Shown here in pieces: positions 1 to 28,985 of a DNA stretch of 64,000 bases. The stretch's first letter is position 1, and every line of letters starts with the position of its first letter. Both the position numbers and the translations under genes were made by a program. Source of the stretch: Paralichthys olivaceus (Eukaryota > Chordata > Actinopteri > Pleuronectiformes > Paralichthyidae); the NCBI RefSeq assembly GCF_024713975.1, contig NC_091099.1, positions 11,885,501-11,949,500 of the forward strand. The letters are read 5' to 3'. The notes beneath the pieces were generated by a model. The model ran no database searches. It saw only the letters and a program-made list of their open reading frames with translations, and was not told the DNA's origin.

Positions 1-300
1 TCAGCACTCGTCACAGAGCAGATCCAGAGGTATAATTTAACTTGGCTAAAATCAGGTCCATGCAACTTGTATCATAATTTAAATACATGTGTATTTTACG
101 GTATTGTTCAGGTTGAAACTTGAGTCTAAGCATGTACTTTGGCTACACAGCTTGTGCTCTTGGATTTGCTCAATTAGCAATGTGCACTGACTAATTGGGC
201 CTGACAAGGGATTAGCTATCAAACATTGGTTGTTCGCCTTCTGAAGATTAACCCACATCCTTCTTCACTCTTGTACCAGCATGCACAGGCACAGGCACAG

Positions 301-341
<41 letters not shown>
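301..341. repeat. (CA)n microsatellite
   Basis: An uninterrupted CA run of about 20 units follows a short GGCACA-type imperfect run. Confidence 0.95.
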
Positions 342-343
<2 letters not shown>

Positions 344-844
344 GACACACAGTGAGGAGTGTGTGTCCACATATCTTCAGGGCTTCTGTGATGAAAGAAA
401 TTGTCTGGCTCCATGAGAGATGTTTTGGTTAGTGCAGCCATGTGAGTGGTTTCCATTGTCAGAGTAGAGCAGGAGGGGGAGCAGGAGTGTTTAAAGACTA
501 AAAAGTGCCTCAGGGGGGAAAAGATGAACACTATGCAGTCTGTGTTTTGGAGAAAGAGAGTGGAGGACAAGCATTTATCAGACTGAGTAAATGTTTAAAG
601 ATGGTATTTCAAGATGCACTAACCATAGTGGAAGTAATAATCTGTGAGTGTAATGTTGTTATGATACTCCGTAGTTAACAATATTTGAAAAGACTCATCT
701 CACAGGCTGGGTGAACAGATCTGTGCTGTTTTTATCCGCTGTGACTGGACATGACCACTGGATGTCAGCAGAGAGGTTGTTAAAGAGGATAAAGTTGATA
801 GATCACAGCTGACATCTGCATCATCAGAACATCTGTTTTTCCAG

Positions 845-850
845 AGTGTG

Positions 851-889
<39 letters not shown>

Positions 890-897
890 GTGTGTGT
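845..897. repeat. (TG)n microsatellite, interrupted
   Basis: TG dinucleotides are interrupted by two TGCG units. The tract is noncoding. Confidence 0.95.
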
Positions 898-2423
898 TTC
901 GCTTTTTCTTATAATGATGTTACTGAAAATGAAACCCATACAAACCTGAAACGAACATTTGTTAAGGACTGATTCCACTAAAGACAGACGTCTCACGAAA
1001 TCAACTCAACTACTAAAATTCACTCACGAAATATTTACACACATTTACTACTTTATGCATATGGAATGTTTGCTGTGTGTCATTATTGTATTTGTGCACA
1101 AGATAACATTTCCTAGACAAAACAAACTTTGCATGATGTACCGATGGACTTTTGCATGTACTGTACATAAATCTGTGTATGTTAATAGCAATGGAAAAGC
1201 AGCTCAGGGTGAGGACAAACAAACTGAACAAATAAGTTAAAGAATGGTGAAAAAAAGGTTGGAGAATATGTAGTATATTGGAAACACACAATAGAGGTAT
1301 ACACCATGTACACAAGTAAAATAGCTCTGTGTGTTGTAGACAGTACAAGTTTTGCAATGAAATAAATACTTTATTATTGTAGTTAGTATTACTGTGATTT
1401 GTACATTATTAAATATATTATTAAGTAGAATGACACTTCATGAATTCAGCAGGCTGATTACTTTTGATTTTCTTGGGACAAAGTTGTCCTGCACATCCAC
1501 CAAACATTGGGTTGCATGGGTATACAATCTCCTTTGCAGATAAACCAGGTAGGATGCACAAAAAGTTTTCTAACTTCCCTCTGCACCATAGACTGTTTAT
1601 AAAAATGTCTGCACACGTTCAAGATGCAAATAATAAAAAAGTAACAGTTTATTGTTGAACTGCTGAAGGAGTACTAGGGATCATTTTGAGGTAGGCATCA
1701 CCACAGGCCATTACATACAGACAGGTTTAAAATGGAGACTGCACTTGAGAAACTAACACACAAGCCGTTAGATCAACTTTATGCTCCTGTCTGAGTTTCT
1801 CCTGAAGGCATTTCAGGATTGTAGAGACTTTAAGGTAAATCACTGTCTCCGTAAAGTTCAATTCTTCATTAAAATAACAAATCCCTCAATAGAAAATGCT
1901 GCAGCATGCCTGTAGTTTCTACAATTAGCCCTCTCAGCCCTAGAAGGGCCATGCTGCCATCCAGAGGGACTTGGCAACCAACGGAGGAAGTCCTGCGGGA
2001 AGACATTTTAATTGTGATTATTACAGACTAACTGGCTGTAATAATCCCAATTACAGCCACATACCAGAGAGAAGGGAATGAGATTATGTTTGGTAGGTGG
2101 AAAGATGGTGGGAAGATTTTGAAATAAAGTCAGGTTTTGTTGTCCCACGTGAAAAACAAAGACTGACCCATCTGCTTCATCCATCAGGAACAACTGGGTG
2201 TCCTGTCACCATCACCAACGATTCGTTGACACAGAGCTTTTGCTTATGAGGGTGTAGTTTGAGAAAGAGAAGAACAGAGCAGATATGAGCAAGACAACAA
2301 CATGAGGGAAGAGCCAGGAGTTGTTGGAGACAGAGGGGAGTGGGTGGAGGGCACAGTGGGATGCACACTGGGACTGAGTCCAAAGCAGTGAAACATGACT
2401 ACATGTTTTCTACCCCCACCGTC

Positions 2424-2470
2424 TCTCTCTCTCATTCTCTCTCTCTCAGTCTCTCACTCACACACACAAC
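2424..2470. repeat. CT-rich/CA simple repeat
   Basis: A CTCTCT tract grades into CACACA about 0.6 kb upstream of the kcp start codon. It could lie in the promoter region. No function is shown. Confidence 0.8.
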
Positions 2471-3093
2471 ACAGAGATTTGTTGCTGCTCCAGCATGGAT
2501 GGCTCCTCTCCAGTCTCCACACCAGGTTTTAGCGCATTGCCAAAACAGGGTCTTCGGGAATCAACACCACTGAGCAGTGCTGGGTGGAGATAATTTTTTT
2601 TCCAACAGAAAAAAAGAGGGAAAACAGGAGAAGTAGAAGAAGAAAAAAAAGACTCCACTCTCAGCAATCCTTTTTGAATGAGGCGGAGATAAGCGCCAGT
2701 TACTTCCCCTCCTCATGCGCACTGCACACCTGAACCCTTTTTACGCATTCGTCTTTTTTTACTCCAGTAGAAAAAACTAGGTTGTAAATGTTTCTGAGTT
2801 AATCATCAGACTCTCCAGACTATTTGCCTTTCTGATCCCGGTGTGAAAGTGCGGTGTGGATGTGGCCCCGGGGGGGAATGTAAGTGTGTGACTGCAGAGA
2901 GAAGTGACGCCCTGCCCGCATCCAGATGTTCCATGTCTCCCCTCTGGAGACAGAGCTCTGCTCACTGAGGAACAAGGGGAAGTCTTGAACGCACAAGCCA
3001 TTGTCCATGGCACCGGATTGGATTGAAAGAAAAATTAATATCATGCTTTGTTTCTGAGCTGTTTGGATCTTAGAGCAACTTTTCGTCTGGAGA

Positions 3094-20126
<17,033 letters not shown>

Positions 20127-20609
20127 TGCTTGAACTGCCACAGACACTTACACACACACATGCGATGCCGTCCTTTGGTAATCTGCAATCTACACATGGA
20201 CTGCATCAGCCTTTAGTCCCCGAGGTTTGAAATGGAAAACTACCCCAGTGGTGAACTCCTGCCACGACCTGTGGATTCTACACTTTTACATTTTACACTT
20301 TTTCTACACCTGAGTGTATAACTGAATCCTTGATGTTTATATTAACATTTTTATATATATATGAATCTGTAGCACTGAATATTTATATAACACAGGAGTT
20401 TGTCATATTAATTTCACATGTTACATGTTAACTGTTTTTTTCCCTGTTTCACACATTCATGAAATATTAGATTGTTTAACATTTTTATTTACAGTCCAAA
20501 GAGCATTTGTTAACTGTACAGGTTGATTTCCGGCTGTGTGATATTGACTGTTTATACAGTAAACCACATGATCTCAGGTATTCCTTTATGTTTCCCTCTC
20601 AATGTTACA

Positions 20610-20615
20610 AATAAA
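20610..20615 (+). terminator. kcp: Probable kcp poly(A) signal
   Basis: AATAAA lies about 484 nt after the kcp stop codon, in AT-rich 3' UTR-like sequence, and is followed by a T-rich stretch. Several other AT-rich motifs are nearby, so the site is likely but not proven. Confidence 0.6.
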
Positions 20616-21254
20616 CAAAGGTTTCTCCAAAGTTTCTGGTTTCATTTTATTTAATTTTTTTTACTCTAAGACAGAAATATGATCTACAGTTTCTCAATAG
20701 TTTCTCAGTAGGTTTCCTGGAGAGAGATACATCTACAGTTGAGCCTATATGAAGAGTAAATATTTCATTAATGTTCTGCACTCATTAACTCAGCTTCTAA
20801 TTCTAAATCAAAGAAAACATGTATCTACCTCCCCCATAGATAATATATTCCTGAGGTATATTTTATCTTATATCTTAATCTGCTATTTATATTCAATTCT
20901 ATTTTATTTTTAATGTTTTTTCTTTCATAAATGTTTTAACTGCTTTTATGTGATGCACTTAATTACTTGCTATTATTATTTATTACTTAGTTCTGTCCAG
21001 GAACTACTGCCAAAGGAAATTAAATACTTGGAGAAAGGGATGTTAACATTTTATGGGCTGGGATCTTTCACTGGACTTTTTCACACAGGTGTATTATGTC
21101 ACATGATCGCGTATCACATGTCACCCCTGTCCGTCTCCCTCTGACAGATAACACTGTCACTTTTGTTGCTCAGTAACTTGATCCAGCTGTCCAGAGGACC
21201 GCTGTTACCATAGTAACCTCCTGTATAATTTGCCAGGCTCACAGAATTGAAAAC
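20616..21254. other. Intergenic AT-rich spacer
   Basis: The spacer between the kcp 3' end and the next start codon is about 0.6 kb. The last 150 bases should contain the promoter and 5' UTR of the next gene. No TATA box is clear. Confidence 0.5.
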
Positions 21255-24200
21255 ATGGAACAGGTAAGATGTTCTGATTATTTTATTTTTCCGTGTGTGT
21301 GTGAACTACAATAATGTCCTTGTGTTGTCCTCTCAGGATTGCGTTGCTGGTGTGTACCAGTGTCTGGGTTTGTCTCTTGGAGCTGAGTTTTCCTCAGAAG
21401 ACGTGAGTGTCCTCTACGGAAAAGTGTTTCGTGTTCCCTCCGACACCGATGAAGCACATACGGCGATGAAGAAGGTAAGAAAACATCAGTAACACATTGG
21501 CTGTCTCCTTCATTTACCATTGGGGAAAATTCTCACTTAGCTGTGTCTGTGTCAGATTGCAGGAGGTGACATCAGCTGGTCCTGTGTTGGTGAAAAAGTT
21601 TTTGATGTTCTTGTAGAGATGGAAAGGGAGAGAGAGAAGAAGGAAAAGGTACAATTAAATATTTACTTATAATATCAGAGAAACACTGCATGTAAAATGA
21701 TATGCTTTCACAAACACGAGTGAGTATTTTTATCTTCAGCTGTACTGGGACCTCCAGCTGATGAATGGTGGAAACACTCTCTATGTGATGGACAAGCTGC
21801 TTCAAAGCACAAACACAAAGGCCAACAACTCAGATACAGGATCTTTACACTCATGCACAACAGTCATTCCACAGGTATGTGTTTTGCAGTGTGGCAGATT
21901 GTTTTCCTGCACGGAGGCAGAGGCTCTGTTGGTAATTATTTGATTACTTCTATTATTTTCACACAAAGACACAGAGACTAGTGGAGAAGAATGAGCTGTA
22001 TGGGAGCCTGAGAGGAGTGAAGAGGCTGAAGAAAGCAGCCCGGCAGTGCTGGATCAGGTGAGCATGTTTTTGTTTAAGGTGAAAAGTGGCTGATTTCCTC
22101 ACTATAGGGACTTTACTTGATTTCCAATTGGCAACACTAGAATATACCACAGTCAAGAGGGAAATACACCACTACATTCTTTTTCCATGTTAAGGATTAT
22201 TATTTTCCTGATTGATCTTATATTAGAAAATTGCCTTGAATATCCTGTCATAGGAAAGCAGTAAAAACCTTTTAATAAATAAAATGTTGAATATAAATTC
22301 TTTCCTGACCCATACCACATCCTTCAACCAAGTTTTCTTGATAATCCGCCCAGTTATCTTTGTGTTATCCTGATAAATAACAAACAAACAAATGCAGATG
22401 AAAACACAACCTCCTTGGCAGATGTGAACAACTTCATGTAACAAGAGAACCATCATGCATTGATATAGATGTGTGCTATGATTTGTTTTTGTGTGGTTAG
22501 ATTGGCGTCAGAGGGTGTGCAAAGCATACTGCCCTCTCCATGGCACGTCCAAAGCCTAAAGGTCAAAGGTCAGGCCTGGGGCTGTGTCTCCCCATCAGAT
22601 GTCCTCCTCCTGTTGGACATGAAGTATGACGTTATGAGCCACTTGCTTTATTCAGAAATGCTTCAGGAGCATCACAGTAAGTCACGCAGAACAGTTTAAC
22701 TTTAAGCAACAACTTTTAGAGCCTCACTCAGAAGCTGTTTTCTCCTTTTCGTCTTGATATTTTTGTTGTTGTTGTTGATTCCACAGCTCCGAGCGTCTGG
22801 GAAACCTTGCTGCCAAGTCAACGACAGTCAGAAGAGGAGGAGCTGAAGGACATTGCAGAGGAGGCTTTGGAGTCAGGTGACATGCTCCGTCTCGCTGAGC
22901 TGCCAGGAGCATTCAGGATGTACAGGTAACACACATGCATCAAGACTGCCAGTGTAGATTTAAGATTTTAAAAAATCATTTTGACAACCTGAAATATATG
23001 CAATCTCAGGATTATTTAGTATTCATTTTTAATCCAACAGTTGTTGCTCCAATAAAAAAACAATATTTAACAGATTTGTGTACTTAAACTCAAAATCCAA
23101 GTAAACATCACAACCCCCTGCAGGATTTCCACAATCAGCATCAAACAGCAGCACTGTGGTAAAAAGGATTTTCCTGCAGGGCCTGTCTGGGTGCATCCTT
23201 TAGCTCCAGAGAGCTTTCCTGGTCTGCTGCTTCATTCCTGTGTGAGTTACACACATCTCGTCAACAAGAAAAGGACAAAGTGGCGGTCCTGGGAGAGAGG
23301 TCTGATTCTGTCCCATTATTCACTTAATGCCTGTCATTATTTTATCTTATTTACTTTTATCTTGTGTCTTTTACTACATTTTCCCTCCTGCACTGTTTTT
23401 GATACATTCCTACATTTTCCTGTTATTTTTTGTGCTTTATAAATTAATCTGCAGATTTGACACAGACTTAACGTTTAGCTCGCACAGATTGGTAAATCAA
23501 TAATCAACTAGAATGGCAGACACTAGAGTGCATAACTCCACCAAGACCCAACATTTTTTATCAAGATCCATGAATTATTCCCCAAGCAACCAGTTACCAT
23601 TTCAAAATCCACCTTGCATCTCACAATGTTACGGAAAGAGATTAAAAAAACTTCCTGAATCTGCCCCCTGATTGAGATCCATGTCAAAATGTAATGGCTT
23701 CATCGCTGACCCTTACCACATCTTCCCACCCAGTTTCATGGAAATCTGTTCTCGTGTGATCTTGCAGACCAACAAATAGTGAAAACACATCTTCCTAAGC
23801 AGAGGTAACAAATCAGTCCTCATAAATAAAAGAATGTCAGATGAGATATGATATAAATATCCACCATATTCTTTTGTGACTCTGAACTCTATAGTCTCAT
23901 TTACCTTCTTGCTCTTAGCATTCAGATAAAAGTGAATGTAAGGTATTGTTTGTACCGGCCCAGAAATAACCAATTTGTTCATCTTCTTCCTCACAGGCTG
24001 GACGGGGAGAGTCAGAAACTGTTGTGTCTTTACATCCGACTGGCAACTCTCAGAGCTCAGAGAGAGAAGCTGTCGTACAGAGCTCTTCTGGCAGCGAAGC
24101 AGTCCTGGGACACTTGGTAAGTCAACAAACACTAAGTGAAAACAACAGCTTAACGCTGAAAATGAGCAATAAGTCAGTGCCATCAGGTCTGACCCTCGTG

Positions 24201-27200
24201 TCTCTGTTCAGGCCTCAAGTTCACAGTCCCTGCCGAGTGGAGCAGGCTGCTCTCTGGCTACGTCATGAAGAGGAAGCAGAAAAAGAAGACTTTATTTCAG
24301 GATCACCACAGCAGGTGCTGTAGCTTATGTGCTGTATTAATCTTAACCTGCATACATTCAGTTTTTATTTTTCTTGTAATGCTAAAGGTATTATCAGCAG
24401 CAGCAGATTAAAAACTCTGGCCCTCTCCCAGCAGGCCGTGCTGCAGTTGCTGGTGCTGACTCAGGAGCAGGAGAGGAAGCAGCTGGTCAAGTTGGTGCAT
24501 GGGGTCTCCCTGGAGGATCTGCAAGGGCCAGTTTGCACAGCGCCTCCAAAAGACGGTAAATCAGTGTGTCTCCTCGGAAGGTCCCACTTCTGGAGTCGTA
24601 AAGTTGATGTTCTGACTTTGGTGTGGTTGTTTGATCTGTTTCAAGCATTTAAACAACACATTGACACCTATTTCAAATAGGTCTGTATAAGTATCTCTGT
24701 AAATATCTGTATAATAATGAAGAGCCAAGAAAAAGGATCAGGAGTGACATATAAATAATTTAAAACATATGCAAGTTAGTAATAAAAATGTATGGTGTTA
24801 GGTGCTTGTGGGAGATGGACATGCAGTTTCATTTTGGAATTGTTTTTCCCTTTTGTTTCCCTCCCACTTGTTTTGTCTTGTTTCCAATGCAGGTAATAAC
24901 AAACTAACAGTTTTAAGAAGTGGCTGTATAAAAATGCTGAGGCAAATCCACGCCAGCATGCAGAGGCACAATGAGACTCAACCCCTCTTTGAGCAAGCTA
25001 CCTCTAAACCTCAGTCCCAGCCTCAGACACAGGCCCACATGTGCAGCAAAGCAGCAGTGTGGTCTCATCACCAGCTGGAGGATTGTTCCCTGCTCCTCGT
25101 AACTCGACTGCTGGAGCTCCACGACCTCCATGCTTCTGCATTTCTGTCCCTGTTAAAGAACAAGGTGAGACGACCAAAGCAACATATCCAAAAAAATAAT
25201 CCAAAATGATGCACGTTCTTTTAATGTGTAAAAACTCTGATGTGTGTCTGTTAGAGTGCACAACATCTCCAGGTTCTGCGAGATGAGTATGAATCTGAAC
25301 TTCGAACGCAGAGCAACACCAACCTGCTCCAGCTCCTCGCCTCAGACGCCCCCTCTATCCTCGTCTCTAAGAGCTGCAACGAGCAAAAGACAGCAGAGTA
25401 CAAGAGTGCTGGGCCGGCTGAAGTTTCGGCAGCTGTTTCTGTCAGAGGGGCGGACAGTGAACTGAATGGAATCCAAGCTGCTGATGTGATTAACACACAG
25501 GATGTCTGCACAGGTACCTCAAATGTAGCCAAACGTATTTAATCACACTTTCACTGCTGCAGCTACAACATACTTTGCATTCCCCCAGATTGTGGAGCGG
25601 TCGTGGAAGAGATGCCCTACTTGGAGATTTTGTGTGTCTCAGATGCGACAAGTAAAACTCATCTCGCTTCAGAAGGAGGATGCCGGGAGGAAGAAGGAGG
25701 CAATGTAACAAAAAGCCCCCAGACTTATGAGAAACAGGGCTCTTTGATCACGCTGGCTTGGAGCAAACCACCAGAGGATGATGAGGATGACTGTGACGCA
25801 GCAGCTGCAGATAGAGGCGCAGGAAAGAGCCAGGACAGTGAGAGCAGTATGAGGATCCAAGTCCTGCCGATTGATATGAGCAGGACTGCAGAATACACAC
25901 AGTATGAGGAGACTTCTGGAGAAAACCATGAAGAGGAGCTGAAGCCCACTTTGCTCCAGTCTGCAGCGGAGCAGTGCAGCACAGACAGACAGGTGCTCTG
26001 CATGTTTATAACAGACCATAAAACACTGTCTATAACTATATCAAGCATCTGATCTTATTCCCTGATTATTTTCTCGTCAGCTGACCCCGGAGGAGAGGAC
26101 AGTGGTGGGTCAACCACACAAGGGAGACGATGCATCTGAATATAAACTGCAAACACATGCTTTAGTAGCAGAGACCCTGCAGCATGTGCAGCCACATCTC
26201 TTCACTGAGCTTGAGCCGCACTCTGATGACCTGTGCTCTGGACCGTCCGATGAGACAGCTGAGGTTGGCAGAGATGGGGTTGATGTGGAGGTGCGTGCCA
26301 CTGCAACAGAGTCAGAGCTGTGCGACCTAAGAGAGCCAGACCCCACTCCCACTGAGGACCAGACACATAACTCACAGGTGATGGATGGTCTTGTATAAAC
26401 AGACCTTATTTTGCACATGAGCATCACCATGAACAACTAGGATTACACAGTTAACCTCCTTCTGCCCTGCCTTATACCACATCCTTTTTACAAGAATCAG
26501 TTCAGTTGTGTTTGTGTTATCTTTCTTACGAACAAGCGAACAAAGAACCAGATAAGAGTGAAAACATAACCTGAACTGTTTTTCCTGTTTTTTAAGTTTG
26601 ACTGTGGCCTCGCAGAGAGGGATGCAAGGAGGGAATCCACGCTGACGGAGAGAGAACGAGTGAGAGAGCCTGTCTCAGCACTGGAGAGAGAGAAGACCAT
26701 TCGCAACTTAGTGGACATGCAGAAGAAGGTGGAACAGAGGCAGCAGAGAGACAGAGAGAGACAGCTGCTCAGGGTGAGAGAGATGTGGATAGACAGGCAC
26801 TGAAAGAATATTCCGATCTTTGTGAAGGAGAGACATTCAAAGTGATGTGATGCATCATCAATGTCTGTCCACCAGGTTCAGGAACGTCTTTCCATCATCC
26901 AGAACAGAAAGGCAGAGGAGGACCTGCTGGGCCTGAAACTCACTGACAGACTAAGGCACCTCACAGAAGATCTACCACAGGTAAATATACTGAGGGAGTC
27001 TGTCTGCATTATTGAGTTTTGATAAATTTTGCATCATCACCATAACTATTGCTTTAGGAGGATAAGAACCAGCAGAAAACAGTTGTCAGAGAGCATCTGG
27101 AGCAGCTGAGACGAGAGCGCTCTTATGTCCTGCAGTCCAAGCGAGACAGGTAAGTGACATTCCTTTCAGTTAAGATAGAAAACACCAAACTAATATTAAT

Positions 27201-27323
27201 CACCAGTTTCTCTACCCCCCCGCTCCTTTTTTTTTTTATCCCTTCAGAAATACTGCAGGATTTAAGGAACTCCTGGCTCCAGTTGCCCTCCACAGTAAAG
27301 AAACAGAGGACGGAGCAGACTGA
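21255..27323 (+). CDS. Unrecognised 935-aa protein with C-terminal coiled coil
   Basis: Exons: 21255-21263, 21337-21474, 21556-21648, 21740-21874, 21969-22057, 22501-22676, 22787-22925, 23997-24116, 24212-24314, 24432-24555, 24893-25164, 25255-25513, 25589-25992, 26081-26377, 26597-26773, 26876-26980, 27058-27149, 27248-27323. They total 2808 nt and all phases close. The first coding exon is just Met-Glu-Gln. The start of exon 10 could be 24432 or 24435. Residues 1 to about 480 look helical and Leu-rich (for example LLLVTRLLELHDLHASAFLS). Residues about 500-785 are acidic and low-complexity (PPEDDEDDCDAAAADRG). Residues about 787-915 are an Arg/Glu/Gln coiled coil (VEQRQQRDRERQLLRVQERL). There is no signal peptide, membrane segment or catalytic motif. 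I cannot assign a family or function. The conserved-looking coding frame across 18 exons makes it a real gene. Confidence 0.8.
22290..22440. repeat. Dispersed repeat copy 1 (CCATACCACATCCTTC family)
   Basis: In intron 5 of the unrecognised gene, the sequence TCCTGACCCATACCACATCC, then AACAAACAAACAAA, then ACAACCTCCTTGGCAGA matches, block for block, two further copies near 23.6-23.8 kb and 26.45-26.58 kb. This is a common tail sequence of an interspersed element in teleosts. The family is not named here. Confidence 0.7.
22926..23996 (+). other. Intron 7 of the unrecognised gene
   Basis: This is a 1.07 kb intron, AT-rich, carrying the repeat copy at 23520-23815. No additional exon fits the phase 2 boundaries on both sides, so I left none out knowingly. 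Confidence 0.55.
23520..23815. repeat. Dispersed repeat copy 2
   Basis: This is the longest of the three related copies, in intron 7. It reads ACTCCACCAAGACCC, then TGACCCTTACCACATCTTCC, then TTTCATGGAAATCTGTTC, and ends in GTGAAAACACATCTTCCTAAG and GCAGAGG. It shares the order of blocks with the copies at 22290 and 26444. Confidence 0.7.
26444..26578. repeat. Dispersed repeat copy 3 (degraded)
   Basis: In intron 14 of the same gene, TTATACCACATCCTTTTTAC and GAGTGAAAACATAACCT match the other two copies over part of their length, with more divergence. Confidence 0.6.
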
Positions 27324-27433
27324 GATACAACTGCTGCTTTAATTCAGGTGTTCAGATAAAAAATATTTTTAGTTGATCCTATTTTCTCTATGGCCATACC
27401 AAAAATACCACAAGATTCATGGTTCACTATTGA

Positions 27434-27439
27434 ATTAAA
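27434..27439 (+). terminator. Possible ATTAAA poly(A) signal
   Basis: This variant signal lies 111 nt after the stop codon of the unrecognised gene. No better AATAAA is seen closer to the stop on this strand. Confidence 0.35.
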
Positions 27440-27516
27440 ATGTTTGAATGTTTTTCTCTGACAATATTCTTCTGCAAAATATGAGAACAGATTGAAATAA
27501 CAACTTGTATTGACTG

Positions 27517-27522
27517 TTTATT
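27517..27522 (-). terminator. dnaja2: Possible dnaja2 poly(A) signal
   Basis: AATAAA on the minus strand (TTTATT on plus) lies about 1.46 kb below the dnaja2 stop. Another minus-strand candidate is near 27793. If used, the dnaja2 3' end would nearly meet the 3' end of the plus-strand neighbour. Confidence 0.35.
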
Positions 27523-27529
27523 ATAGTTT

Positions 27530-28985
27530 AATTATCTTTGACAAACATAAGCATCAACAGTAACGCCATTTATCAGTGACCCCACTTTAGTTGTGTACAG
27601 ATGAATCCCATGTGGCCTAAATTACATACATGATGAGCCGCAGAGGTGCATTTTCAGAGTGTACAAAGGTTCCATCAACTGTTCTTCACGTGAACTTAAT
27701 ATTTATATATTGGCCGTAAATCATTTGTGTAAGAAATCATCTTGACAGGAAGGACACTGCTGTAGACTCTGAATGCACCTATGGACTGTGGCTGTATTTA
27801 TTTACAGGTATGGAAGGGGCGGGGATAAAATGTCAAAGGACAAAGGTGTGGCTAACAACTCTACGATGCAGCGAAATGTATAATACAGAGGGGGTTTGGT
27901 GCGGTCCCAGTGTTTTTCCTGTCTGAGAGGAGGATCTCTCTCAGTCCTGGTGAGCAGAGGGGAAAAAAGAGAGATGTCTACAAGAGAGAGAGATTCTCAG
28001 CAAATCAACATTCAGTTTTTTTTTTCGTTAATTGACCCTATATATTGTCCACTCACACTGCAGTCCAACAAAACGCAGGAGCATCACCTCAATAAACCTG
28101 AACATTCAACAGCAGCTCCCACACAATGAGTCACTGCGTTACACACATACAAAGTACACAAGTGTGTCTGCAACTCAAATGAAGAGTACAGTTAGCTTCA
28201 AGTTCGGTGGTCTTGAACACATGAACATTCAAACCAACAAAGAGAAAAAAATGAATCTTAATTTCGGAACTAAGAAAACATGGCGCCTGGCTTACAGGTG
28301 CATTTGTCAAGGCTTTAATATTGTAGCGATGTGATGGCTGGGGACTGAGCAGAACCAGCAAGCCTCTTTTTTCAAAATATGAGAGTTCATGTGGGGGATG
28401 AGGTGGTGAAACGTGCGGCTCTCAGCTGGGCTGTAATCAGTTCGGCTCTTATGACAGCAGGACACTTTGATAGCGGTGACACACTGAAATTTACACAGGT
28501 GTAGTGTCAAATTTCTTTGTGGTGTCCGAACCTTGGATCTACGTGTGCAAGATCTTCGGTGAGAAGCAGCATGCGCTTTTGTGAGACTAAACTACACCAT
28601 ATACAAGATAGTCAACATTATTTGCATTTTATACACTAGACGGGTGTTTCCCACAGTGAAAGGGAAAAGCCTGGGATGAAAACAGGGCGGCATTGATCAG
28701 TCAATGAACCTTCTTGCCAGAGGATTTGATGAGCACTACTGTCCAAACACACAAAAATGGTCATCACACGTCCAGCATCTCTCTGAATTATGGGCACCAT
28801 GGAACTGAGGAGGGTTGGTATACGTTTATATGTTTGTGTGTTTATCTCTTTTTCATTGGAATCATGAAAGGAGAGAAATGTGCATGTATGCGCATCAAGT
28901 CTTGAATAGTGTTAGCAACGAGACTTGAGGGATGTTCATGTATCTATGCTTTTATGTATGTGCATGTCTTTATGTATGAGTCCTT
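27530..28985 (-). other. dnaja2: Probable dnaja2 3' UTR and spacer
   Basis: This stretch of about 1.45 kb has no supported coding exon on either strand. It is AT-rich with short low-complexity runs. Most of it could be the 3' UTR of dnaja2, whose mammalian counterpart also has a long one. Confidence 0.45.

Larger units (their letters stand above)
1..3093. other. Noncoding sequence upstream of kcp
   Basis: I see no convincing exon here. The open frames are short and lie mainly in CA/TG or CT simple repeats. There is an AATAAA at 1361-1366 that could be the poly(A) signal of a gene left of the window, but no coding sequence supports it. The last few hundred bases before 3094 should contain the kcp 5' UTR and promoter. 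I found no clear TATA box. Confidence 0.6.
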
